Below, one piece after another: positions 1 to 5,964 of a stretch of DNA of 6,147 nucleotides. A model generated the notes under the pieces. That model made no database searches. It saw only the letters and a program-made list of their open reading frames with translations, and was not told where the DNA came from. The stretch spans positions 1-6,147 of the forward strand of contig JAIEON010000092.1 in the NCBI GenBank assembly GCA_019750345.1, in the 5' to 3' direction. The stretch's first letter is position 1. Each line of letters starts with the position of its first letter. The translations under genes and the position numbers were made by a program. Source of the stretch: Patescibacteria group bacterium (lineage in GTDB: Bacteria; Patescibacteriota; Minisyncoccia; Phycocordibacterales; UBA9973).

Positions 1-1
1 T

Positions 2-1306
2 GTATTAATACTTGGTGCGGGGGTACTACTGATCACTATTAATTGGAAGCTTGCACTTGTAGTGCTCGCTATCATTCCACTTATCGGTATTACATTTGGT
101 AGTGTATTAAAAAGTATTCAACCACTATTTTTGCGTACCCAACAAATCATCGACCGTCTCAACAAAGTAATTAACGAAAGTATTGTAGGCTCCGCTTTGA
201 TTCGAGTACTTAATACTCCCGCACAAGAAAAAGAAAAATTTGATTCAGTCAACACAGATGCACGAAACAATGGTCTCACCATACTTTCTTATTTTGCTGT
301 TTTGATTCCTATTATCACATTCATTGCCAGTTTAGCGTCATTAGCAGTTTTGGTATTGGGAGGTAAGTACGTAATAGGATCAAGTATGACTCTCGGAGAA
401 TTTACTGCTTTTAATACCTATATCTCGATTTTAATTTTCCCGATTATAATTATTGGTTTTGTTGGTACAATGATTGCTCAATCAAGTGCGTCATACGCGC
501 GTATTGTTGAAGTATTGCGAACACCTTCACCTCAAATATCAGGAACGAACACTCGAGCACTGAGTGGAGCATTTGAGGTTCGAAACGTAACAATGCAATA
601 CGGTGAACAAACTGCATTAAAAAATGTTTCTTTTGAAGTGAAGGCTGGGCAAAAAATTGCAATCATTGGTCCAACAGCTGCCGGTAAAACACAGCTCTTA
701 TATCTCCTTACTGCACTAACGACACCAACAGAAGGTTCAGTATTATATGACGGTATTTCTATTGAAAACTATGACCGTACTACATTACATAACCAGATCG
801 GCTTAGTCTTTCAAGATAGTGTATTGTTTAATACAACACTCCGAGAAAATATTGCCTTTAACAAAGAAAAAGCTACTGAAGCTTTCTCTCAAGCAATACA
901 AACTGCCGAACTCAACGACTTTATCGACACGCTCCCTGAGGGGCTTGATACTATTGTTTCAGAACGAGGAACCAGTCTTTCTGGCGGACAAAAACAACGC
1001 ATCATGCTTGCTCGAGCCTTAGCGATTAATCCAAAGATTTTACTCCTCGATGACTTTACCGCTCGAGTAGATGCGGCGACAGAAACAAGAATCTTGGACA
1101 ACGTACACAAAAACTATCCAGATATTACATTGATTTCTGTCACTCAAAAAATAGGTCCTGTTCAAGACTATGACGCAATTTTATTGTTAATGGAAGGGGA
1201 GCTACTTGCAAAGGGGACTCACCAAGAACTGTTGGACACTAGCCCTGAATATGTACAAATTTACAACTCACAACGAAGTACAAACGAATATGAATTACAC
1301 GCTTAA
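2..1306 (+). CDS. Heterodimeric ABC exporter, degenerate-site subunit (5' truncated)
   Basis: This is the C-terminal 434 residues of a fused membrane-plus-ATPase (type IV/ABCB-like) exporter half. The frame is open to the left edge, so the real start lies outside the window and roughly 140-150 residues are missing. Visible residues 1-35 look like the TM3-TM4 hairpin (NWKLALVVLA), and about 90-160 hold TM5-TM6. The nucleotide-binding domain follows: Walker A GPTAAGKT (668-691), Q-loop Gln at 812-814, canonical signature LSGGQ (977-991) and Walker B ILLLDD. Asp (1052-1054) replaces the catalytic Glu, and Gln (1145-1147, VTQKI) replaces the switch His. In TM287/288-like exporters this pattern marks the subunit that supplies the degenerate ATP site. 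The fourth Walker A residue is Ala instead of Gly, which is unusual. The next gene, overlapping by 17 bases, is the partner. The substrate cannot be told from sequence; drug, lipid or peptide export are all possible. Confidence 0.95.
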   Translation, partial: VLILGAGVLLITINWKLALVVLAIIPLIGITFGSVLKSIQPLFLRTQQIIDRLNKVINESIVGSALIRVLNTPAQEKEKFDSVNTDARNNGLTILSYFAVLIPIITFIASLASLAVLVLGGKYVIGSSMTLGEFTAFNTYISILIFPIIIIGFVGTMIAQSSASYARIVEVLRTPSPQISGTNTRALSGAFEVRNVTMQYGEQTALKNVSFEVKAGQKIAIIGPTAAGKTQLLYLLTALTTPTEGSVLYDGISIENYDRTTLHNQIGLVFQDSVLFNTTLRENIAFNKEKATEAFSQAIQTAELNDFIDTLPEGLDTIVSERGTSLSGGQKQRIMLARALAINPKILLLDDFTARVDAATETRILDNVHKNYPDITLISVTQKIGPVQDYDAILLLMEGELLAKGTHQELLDTSPEYVQIYNSQRSTNEYELHA

Positions 1307-3041
1307 CACCAACAAACAACAAAAGACCTCCTTACGAACAGCTCTGAAGAGTATGTACGGCCTGGTACGTCATGAAAACCGTAATTTATTGATTGCGGGA
1401 TTTGCAATGATTGCGAGCACTGCGTTTAATCTAGCTACCCCTTTTCTTATTGGACGAGCGGTAGATACCTATATCGTGCCAGGAGATTTCAAAGGCGTAG
1501 TGGGGACTGCTGTACTGTTATTTTTTGTATTTGTTGCAGCATTTGGAGCAGCATATCTACAAACTTCTGTTATGGGTAAGGTTGCACAGCGAATGCTCTA
1601 CACACTACGCGGTAGTATATTCAACAAACTCCAAGAGTTACCAGTTTCTTTTTTTAATCAAAACAAAACAGGTGATCTCATCTCTCGAATAAATAATGAC
1701 ACGAACAAAATTAATCAATTTTTTTCACAGTCACTTATTCAACTAGTATCTAATATTTTTTTGATGGTAGGAGTAGCGGTCTTTATTCTTGCCATGAATT
1801 GGGAGCTAGGCTTGGTAGCGCTTGCGCCAGCCGTAGTATTACTTATCATCACACAAGTTGTTTCTCCTTGGATCAAACAAATGAATGCGCGTTCACTCAA
1901 AGAGTCAGGAAGTCTTAGTGCAGAAGTTCAAGAAAGTATCGACAACTTTAAGGTCACTGTAGCATTCAATAGACGTGACTATTTCAAAGATAATTTCAAT
2001 ACTATTAATAGCTCAAATTTCACTACGGCAATTCATGCAGGGCTTGCCAATAGTATTTTCATACCACTATACGGATTATTTGCGCACATCGCCCAACTTA
2101 TTGTCTTACTCTATGGTATTCACCTTATCGGAACCGGGGTTATCACAATCGGTGTATTGATTGCATTCTTAGCATATATTTTACGATTTTATGACCCACT
2201 TCGTCAGCTTGCGGCAATCTGGGCATCATTCCAAGTCGCACTTGCGGGATGGGATCGAATCAATGCGATTTTAGTATTAGAAAGTAATATGAAAATTATT
2301 TCTTCAGGAGAAAATTCTACGATCAATACTTCTCTGGTGACATTCGACAATGTTACTTTTACCTATCCAGAAGGTAAAAAAGTACTCAACCATAATTCTT
2401 TTGTACTTGAAAAAGCTACGACCTACGCTCTTGTTGGACCAACCGGCGGAGGAAAAACTACTACCGCATCACTCTTGTCTCGATTGTTTGACCCAACAGA
2501 GGGTACTATTTTGTTTGAAGGGCGCGACTTACGAAGCTATAGTGCGGCAGAACGATCTCAAAATATTGGATTCCTTCTGCAAGAACCATTTCTGTTTACC
2601 GGAACAGTAGGGGAAAATATTTTCTATGGAACAATGGAGTCTTATGATAAAGATCACGCACAAAAGATACTAGAGGAATCTGGCCTAAGTACTCTTGTGG
2701 CACGTTTTGATCAAGGTCTTGATACTGTGATAGGTTCTAGTGGTGAAGCGATGAGTCTCGGCCAGCGCCAGATGATTTGTTTTATGCGCGCAGTTATCAG
2801 AAAACCAAAACTATTGATTCTCGATGAGGCGACAGCCAATATTGATACTGTTACAGAACAACTACTTGAAGAGATTTTGACTAAGCTCCCTAAAGAAACA
2901 ACACTAGTTATTATTGCTCATCGACTGAACACTATTGAACGAGCCGACAAGATATTCTTTGTTAACGGTGGATCAATAACCGCAGCAGGGTCCCTTGATG
3001 AAGCAGTAGAAATGATTATGGGGCAAAAACGTACTAGTTAA
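1290..3041 (+). CDS. Heterodimeric ABC exporter, catalytic-site subunit
   Basis: This is a complete 583-residue exporter half with six membrane segments (about 33-55, 71-92, 150-170, 174-192, 253-277 and 283-303) and a C-terminal ATPase domain. Motifs are Walker A GPTGGGKT (383-390), Q-loop Gln431, signature MSLGQ (488-492, instead of LSGGQ), Walker B LLILDE with catalytic Glu513, and switch His544 (IAHRLNT). It therefore has an intact Walker B and switch but a degenerate signature motif, complementary to the upstream subunit, as in TM288. The two should form an inner-membrane heterodimer with one active and one degenerate ATP site. I chose ATG 1290, which gives a 17-base overlap with the upstream gene. 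A longer frame from TTG 1206 would add 28 residues with no family resemblance and lie wholly inside the upstream gene. No clear ribosome binding site precedes 1290, so translational coupling is likely. The stop TAA abuts the stop of the convergent gene. Confidence 0.95.
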   Translation: MNYTLNTNKQQKTSLRTALKSMYGLVRHENRNLLIAGFAMIASTAFNLATPFLIGRAVDTYIVPGDFKGVVGTAVLLFFVFVAAFGAAYLQTSVMGKVAQRMLYTLRGSIFNKLQELPVSFFNQNKTGDLISRINNDTNKINQFFSQSLIQLVSNIFLMVGVAVFILAMNWELGLVALAPAVVLLIITQVVSPWIKQMNARSLKESGSLSAEVQESIDNFKVTVAFNRRDYFKDNFNTINSSNFTTAIHAGLANSIFIPLYGLFAHIAQLIVLLYGIHLIGTGVITIGVLIAFLAYILRFYDPLRQLAAIWASFQVALAGWDRINAILVLESNMKIISSGENSTINTSLVTFDNVTFTYPEGKKVLNHNSFVLEKATTYALVGPTGGGKTTTASLLSRLFDPTEGTILFEGRDLRSYSAAERSQNIGFLLQEPFLFTGTVGENIFYGTMESYDKDHAQKILEESGLSTLVARFDQGLDTVIGSSGEAMSLGQRQMICFMRAVIRKPKLLILDEATANIDTVTEQLLEEILTKLPKETTLVIIAHRLNTIERADKIFFVNGGSITAAGSLDEAVEMIMGQKRTS

Positions 3042-3893
3042 TTATTTGGAAAGTACCCCTCGCTTCTTTGAATAAATATACGTAAACGAAGCTCCGAAGA
3101 AAAACACTTGCGAAGAGTAATAGATCCAGATAAGTATCGCTACAAGCGATCCTGCGGCTCCATAGACGGTAGTATGAGCAAAGCTTGAGATGTAATACCC
3201 AATAATCAATCGTCCAATAACAAACAGTGTCGAAGTCACAACACCTCCAATCAACAACTCTCGTAGAGGTAAAGACCTCCCGGGAAGGATTTTGTACACC
3301 AAGGCAAAGAATACTGTACCGAGCACAAACAATGCGACAGGTTCTACAAAACGAAGTGTGTCACCAAAACCTTTGAGTTGCTCTGAAAAGAGAACAAGTG
3401 AGACACTAGTCGCAACAAAAAAAAGAAAGAGTATGGCAATAATAGGGAGCATTGCAAATGCAGGGAGTCTGTTTTTTATCATCATCTTGAGATGTCTCCA
3501 GAATGATTCTTTTTGTGCAGTACGAACTGTCTTAGTTTCCCAAAGTTCGTCGAGCGAGCTATCGAGAACAGACATCAAACTAACTACCCCAAAAATAATT
3601 GTGGCAATACTGAGTACAGTACCAATAGTACTGAGCGACTGACTAGTAACTCCGGTAATCAGTGATTGTACAAACTCACCAGAACCTCCTCCAATAAATC
3701 GCTCCACCTGAGTAATTACACTTTGTTCAACGAGTTGTGTACCAAAAACAGAACCAACAAGAGCTATGATTAAAATACCAAGTGGTGCGATAGAAAATAC
3801 TGCATAGTAGGAAAGTGCCGCTCCCATACGAGCACCGCGATGTTTTTGGAAATGCCCCCCTGCGGATTTGAAGACCTGAAAGAATGTTTGCAT
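3042..3893 (-). CDS. YihY/BrkB (UPF0761) family inner-membrane protein
   Basis: The 283-residue protein has about six hydrophobic segments (near 24-48, 88-110, 143-170, 182-201, 212-234 and 244-272). It shows the family hallmarks: GAALSYYAVFSIAPL near the N terminus, a SVLDSSLDELW segment at 108-118, and YGAAGSLVAILIWIYYSSQV with FFGASFTYIYS near the C terminus. Length and layout match the usual 270-310 residues of the YihY/BrkB family. The family was once misnamed ribonuclease BN, and its molecular function is unsettled (membrane transport or envelope roles are proposed). The C-terminal tail is basic (SKKRGVLSK). The gene lies 35 bases downstream of the response regulator on the same strand, so co-transcription is likely. 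A weak internal promoter is also possible. An AGAG stretch about 7 bases before the ATG could serve as a poor ribosome binding site. Confidence 0.93.
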   Translation of the reverse strand: MQTFFQVFKSAGGHFQKHRGARMGAALSYYAVFSIAPLGILIIALVGSVFGTQLVEQSVITQVERFIGGGSGEFVQSLITGVTSQSLSTIGTVLSIATIIFGVVSLMSVLDSSLDELWETKTVRTAQKESFWRHLKMMIKNRLPAFAMLPIIAILFLFFVATSVSLVLFSEQLKGFGDTLRFVEPVALFVLGTVFFALVYKILPGRSLPLRELLIGGVVTSTLFVIGRLIIGYYISSFAHTTVYGAAGSLVAILIWIYYSSQVFFFGASFTYIYSKKRGVLSK

Positions 3894-3904
3894 ATAATTT
3901 CTCT

Positions 3905-3933
3905 ATAATACCGCATTATGAGAGTTTTTTACA
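3905..3933 (-). promoter_or_regulatory. Possible weak internal promoter before the YihY/BrkB gene
   Basis: On the minus strand a TATTAT hexamer (3905-3910) lies 11 bases before the ATG, with TGTAAA (3928-3933) 17 bases further upstream as a poor -35 element. The -35 overlaps the last codons of the response regulator gene. The layout resembles the short-leader promoter of the regulator itself, but the -35 match is only three of six, so this could be chance in AT-rich sequence. Confidence 0.25.
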
Positions 3934-4609
3934 CTGTAGGAGTTGTCGCGGTCAGTCTATAGCCATGTCCTGGGATAGTATGTATTACTAATTTTGCTGC
4001 TGTACCAAGTTTTTTTCGTAAATTAAAGATGTGTGCCTCGATAGTATTTGAAAAGGGGTCTGCTTCAGTATTCCATACATGTTCCATAATCATTCCTCGA
4101 GATACTACCGTTTCTGTATTACGGACGAGATACTGTAATAAAATAAATTCTTTACGAGTTAAATAAATCTCTTTATTATCTACTACCACCCTATGTTTAA
4201 CAGAATCTATAGTAACTTCACCAATACTACAGGTATCGAGCACTATTTTTTGTGGACGTCGAAGCAGCGCGTTTAGTCGGGCATATACTTCTTTCAACAG
4301 AAATGGTTTAGTCATGTAATCATCAGCACCAAGCTCTAGGAGTTTTATTTTTTCATGTGTATTACAAATTGCAGAAAGCATGAGGATTGGCACGCTATTA
4401 CCACTGGCTCGTATTTCCTGGCACACAAGAGATCCATCTTTGTCCGGTAACATATAGTCGAGAATAATAGCGTCGTATTCATTTGTACGAGCAAGTAGGG
4501 AAGCCTGAGAACCAGTGGCGGCAGTATCAACCACAAAGAATTCATCTTCGAGACATCGTGCTAATGTCGAGCAGATCATATCGTTATCTTCAACAACGAG
4601 GATTCTCAT
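3929..4609 (-). CDS. OmpR/PhoB-family two-component response regulator
   Basis: The 226-residue protein has a receiver domain (about 1-115) and a winged-helix DNA-binding domain (about 125-220). The receiver has the acidic pocket E7/D8, phosphoacceptor D51 (AIILDYMLPDKDG), the conserved hydroxyl residue S79, the aromatic switch residue Y98, and K101 in the MTKPF motif. The output domain has LTRKEFILLQYLV, the recognition-helix region around NTIEAHIFNLRKKLG, and the wing signature IPGHGYRL. All phosphotransfer residues are intact, so it should be a functional phosphorylation-dependent transcription factor. No histidine kinase gene lies within the window. Its own promoter is divergent from the 169-residue gene, and the YihY/BrkB gene follows 35 bases downstream; either could be a target (inference). 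The start ATG lies 12 bases from a consensus -10, which supports a very short leader and this start codon. Confidence 0.95.
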   Translation of the reverse strand: MRILVVEDNDMICSTLARCLEDEFFVVDTAATGSQASLLARTNEYDAIILDYMLPDKDGSLVCQEIRASGNSVPILMLSAICNTHEKIKLLELGADDYMTKPFLLKEVYARLNALLRRPQKIVLDTCSIGEVTIDSVKHRVVVDNKEIYLTRKEFILLQYLVRNTETVVSRGMIMEHVWNTEADPFSNTIEAHIFNLRKKLGTAAKLVIHTIPGHGYRLTATTPTV

Positions 4610-4621
4610 AGTGATACAAGT

Positions 4622-4650
4622 ATTATAGACCTCGAAGAAATACTATTCAA
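4622..4650 (-). promoter_or_regulatory. Sigma70-type promoter of the response regulator gene
   Basis: On the minus strand, TTGAAT (4645-4650), a 17-base spacer and a perfect TATAAT (4622-4627) precede the response regulator. Only 12 bases separate the -10 from the ATG, so transcription starting about 7 bases after the -10 would give a leader of about 5-6 bases, too short for a Shine-Dalgarno site. Confidence 0.75.
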
Positions 4651-4664
4651 AGAGAATATGGGGA

Positions 4665-4672
4665 AAGCGCTT
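4665..4672. promoter_or_regulatory. Small palindrome between divergent promoters, possible operator
   Basis: AAGCGCTT is a perfect 8-base palindrome lying between the -35 of the response regulator promoter and the -10 of the divergent gene. It is the most GC-rich spot in an otherwise AT-rich intergenic region. OmpR-family regulators more often bind direct repeats, so the link to the neighbouring regulator is uncertain and the palindrome may be chance. Confidence 0.3.
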
Positions 4673-4692
4673 CATAATTATTTTATCTATTC

Positions 4693-4701
4693 TGGTATAG
4701 T
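4693..4701 (+). promoter_or_regulatory. Extended -10 promoter of the 169-residue gene (leaderless)
   Basis: TGG followed by TATAGT forms an extended -10 element (TG at 4693-4694, hexamer 4696-4701). The ATG begins 7 bases after the end of the hexamer, where transcription is expected to start, so the mRNA is predicted to be leaderless. There is no good -35 at standard spacing; TTCATA at 4671-4676 would need a 19-base spacer. A missing -35 is common for extended -10 promoters. Confidence 0.6.
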
Positions 4702-4707
4702 ACTGGT

Positions 4708-5217
4708 ATGAAAGCGATACAAGTAGTGGTAAACGACACTATGCAAAAAAACTATACGTATATTCGTACAGAACTTGTCGGACAGAATTTTGATCCAGTA
4801 TTCAAACCCTCTCTTATACCAAAAGAAATGCTGGCTTTAGGAGTTTTTGGTGGTAAATATATGACCGACTGCAAAGCAGAATTTCCTTCTGAATGGTTTG
4901 AATCTGCAAAACTTTCCCCATTGAAAAAAAACCCTCTATTAAATTACTTTGAGATTGATGCGAGTCAGTCACTTGCTGTATGGCGAGAGAAAGGATGGAT
5001 TTTTGCGCAAGATCCCCGCGGATGGTTTCAGTGGTACTGCAGATATTATATGGGGCGCAGAATCCCAGATGAGGATACTCGACAAATCAAACGGTGGTAT
5101 ATGATGCGCAGACATGTCGGACAAATTCAGGCACATTGCAGGGCAGGAGATACCTATTGTCGAAGAAAACAACGACAAGCACTTCTACACTGGGCATATG
5201 ACAGTTGCAATATCTAG
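4708..5217 (+). CDS. Conserved hypothetical protein, Trp/Arg/Cys-rich
   Basis: The 169-residue protein appears soluble, with no signal peptide or membrane segment. I do not recognise a named domain. The sequence style (GVFGGKYMTD at 46-54, QDPRGWFQWYCRYYMGRR at 101-118, RQRQALLHWAYDS at 155-166) strongly resembles a widely distributed family that I recall only as hypothetical proteins in CPR and other genomes. The C-terminal half is very rich in Trp and Tyr (W92, W97, W106, W109, W130, W162), Arg, and potential metal or redox residues (C111, H136, H143, C144, C151, H161, C167, plus C55 earlier). A basic aromatic core like this could bind nucleic acid or a metal, but that is inference. ATG 4708 is supported by the extended -10 element seven bases upstream; an in-frame stop at 4675 limits any extension. 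It is transcribed divergently from the response regulator. Confidence 0.9.
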   Translation: MKAIQVVVNDTMQKNYTYIRTELVGQNFDPVFKPSLIPKEMLALGVFGGKYMTDCKAEFPSEWFESAKLSPLKKNPLLNYFEIDASQSLAVWREKGWIFAQDPRGWFQWYCRYYMGRRIPDEDTRQIKRWYMMRRHVGQIQAHCRAGDTYCRRKQRQALLHWAYDSCNI

Positions 5218-5229
5218 TCAGTAGACTAC

Positions 5230-5258
5230 TTGATAAAATAATATAAATATGGTATAAT
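5230..5258 (+). promoter_or_regulatory. Sigma70-type promoter upstream of the 96-residue gene
   Basis: TTGATA (5230-5235), a 17-base AT-rich spacer and a perfect TATAAT (5253-5258) make the best promoter in the window. Transcription would begin near 5265, leaving a leader of about 80 bases before ATG 5347. Confidence 0.8.
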
Positions 5259-5278
5259 AAAAAGTATTGTAAGCCTCT

Positions 5279-5299
5279 CACTGATGTAGTCGTCAGGTG
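5279..5299 (+). promoter_or_regulatory. Hairpin in the 5' leader of the 96-residue gene
   Basis: The bases CACTGATG (5279-5286) pair with CGTCA plus GTG (5291-5299, one bulged G at 5296), closing a TAGT loop; one pair is a G-U wobble. A second, weaker pairing, TAGGT (5303-5307) with ACCTA (5326-5330), lies downstream. The leader could be structured. It does not match any riboswitch class I recognise, and no poly-U run follows, so it is not a terminator. Confidence 0.35.
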
Positions 5300-5346
5300 T
5301 TGTAGGTCCCACAGATACCAGAACAACCTAACCTTAATTTATTCTT

Positions 5347-5637
5347 ATGACTGAATCATCAACCGACCGAACATTATTTGCACTCTTTATTATTATCGCA
5401 ATACTCGCTGTTATTGTGTACTTTACTCGTGGCGTTGCGACTCGTATTGTTCGCCCAGTAACCTACAACACATCCTACCGTACAGTAGCTCCTGCAAGTG
5501 CTGGTACTGTTGTTCGCGCAGTGTCTCCGGTTTCAAGTAGTCGTTCTCGCACGTACTACTCATCCAACACTTCTAACACGTACACCAACACGATCCCTGG
5601 TAACTCAACAACTACAACGTACTACCAAAGTTACTAG
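5347..5637 (+). CDS. Small single-pass membrane protein with Ser/Thr/Tyr-rich tail
   Basis: The 96-residue protein has a short N terminus holding its only acidic residues (E3, D7), one membrane span at about 10-26 (LFALFIIIAILAVIVYF), then a low-complexity tail of Ser, Thr, Tyr, Asn and Val. It has eight Arg and no Lys; R28, R33 and R36 directly follow the span. By the positive-inside rule this favours a cytoplasmic tail, although the tail composition resembles surface-exposed low-complexity segments, so topology is open. I recognise no family. It has its own promoter and a leader of about 80 bases, with no Shine-Dalgarno site before the ATG. The gene ends in tandem TAG TAG stops. The strong promoter, membrane anchor and clean start support a real gene; function is unknown. 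Confidence 0.75.
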   Translation: MTESSTDRTLFALFIIIAILAVIVYFTRGVATRIVRPVTYNTSYRTVAPASAGTVVRAVSPVSSSRSRTYYSSNTSNTYTNTIPGNSTTTTYYQSY

Positions 5638-5688
5638 TAGACACGCTCTACAAAAAATGTTGTTTCGATAAATAATTGAGTTATTAAC

Positions 5689-5717
5689 TTGCATGTGAAC
5701 GAACGTTCACCTATACT
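5689..5717 (+). promoter_or_regulatory. Promoter of the small-protein operon, overlapped by an operator
   Basis: TTGCAT (5689-5694) and TATACT (5712-5717) are separated by exactly 17 bases, of which 16 are the inverted repeat at 5695-5710. The -10 matches five of six consensus positions; the -35 matches only the TTG. Transcription would start near 5724, giving a leader of about 44 bases before ATG 5768. Confidence 0.6.
5695..5710. promoter_or_regulatory. LexA/SOS-box-like operator (GAAC-N4-GTTC)
   Basis: GTGAACG and CGTTCAC form a perfect 7-base inverted repeat around a central AA. The inner 14 bases (TGAACGAACGTTCA) fit the Gram-positive LexA/DinR box CGAACRNRYGTTYG at 12 of 14 positions, and the two outer mismatches are symmetrical. 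It occupies the -35/-10 spacer, an ideal place for a repressor to block RNA polymerase. A repressor of another family (for example TetR-like) that recognises a similar palindrome is the main alternative. Confidence 0.6.
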
Positions 5718-5767
5718 TTATGAAGGTCGTCGATTAGTAGGAGACCGATTAATACAAAGACAACGTT

Positions 5768-5956
5768 ATGACTCGAACACAATATACAAAAGCTATCGAA
5801 CTACAAATTGCTCGCTTGAATGATCGTATCGATTCCAAGATTCTTCGAGGAGAATCTTACAAAGAAGAATCACAAAAGCACAAATTGCTCTTACAAAAAA
5901 TCCGCACACAAAATACTCCCTCAATCTTTAGTCGACTCTTACTCGCATTTAACTAA
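5768..5956 (+). CDS. Small basic helical protein, unknown function
   Basis: The 62-residue protein is predicted to be mostly helical: about 3-27 (TQYTKAIELQIARLNDRIDSK) and 31-47, both with spaced Leu/Ile suggesting a helical hairpin or short coiled coil. A hydrophobic end, IFSRLLLAFN, could form an amphipathic membrane-touching helix. I recognise no family. It is the first gene after the promoter with the SOS-box-like operator, so damage-inducible expression is the best clue to its role (inference). An AGGAGA at 5739-5744 is too far (23 bases) from the ATG to act as a normal ribosome binding site, and an in-frame TAA at 5750 rules out a longer product from a nearer start. The next gene begins 8 bases after its stop, which implies an operon. 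Confidence 0.65.
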   Translation: MTRTQYTKAIELQIARLNDRIDSKILRGESYKEESQKHKLLLQKIRTQNTPSIFSRLLLAFN

Positions 5957-5964
5957 TTGACACT

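Noticed and set aside
62..64. GTG as the start of the first ABC subunit
   Set aside because: The frame is open to the window edge and the upstream codons encode the expected TM3-TM4 sequence, so this is an internal codon of a truncated gene.
1206..1289. A TTG start giving the second ABC subunit 28 more N-terminal residues
   Set aside because: The extension lies wholly inside the upstream gene, uses a rarer start, and has no resemblance to exporter N termini; ATG 1290 gives a normal length and a typical short overlap.
3292..3642. 116-codon plus-strand frame opposite the YihY/BrkB gene
   Set aside because: The opposite strand encodes a clear family member over its full length; this frame is a shadow with low-complexity translation.
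5215..5228. TAGTC-AGTA-GACTA hairpin at the end of the 169-residue gene as a terminator
   Set aside because: The stem is only 5 AT-rich pairs and is followed by CTTGATAAAA rather than a U-run.
4969..5326. Minus-strand open frames opposite the 169-residue gene
   Set aside because: Their translations lack any family character and mirror a well-supported gene on the other strand.
5637..5651. GTAGA-CACGC-TCTAC hairpin after the 96-residue gene as a terminator
   Set aside because: The stem is short and is followed by a run of A, not T, on the coding strand; it may help 3'-end formation but is not a classical terminator.
5720..5737. Tiny upstream frame MKVVD before the 62-residue gene
   Set aside because: Its ATG lies only 3 bases after the -10 element, upstream of the expected transcription start, so it is unlikely to be in the mRNA.
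5739..5744. AGGAGA as a Shine-Dalgarno site for the 62-residue gene
   Set aside because: It lies 23 bases before the ATG, and no nearer start in the same frame exists because of a TAA at 5750.
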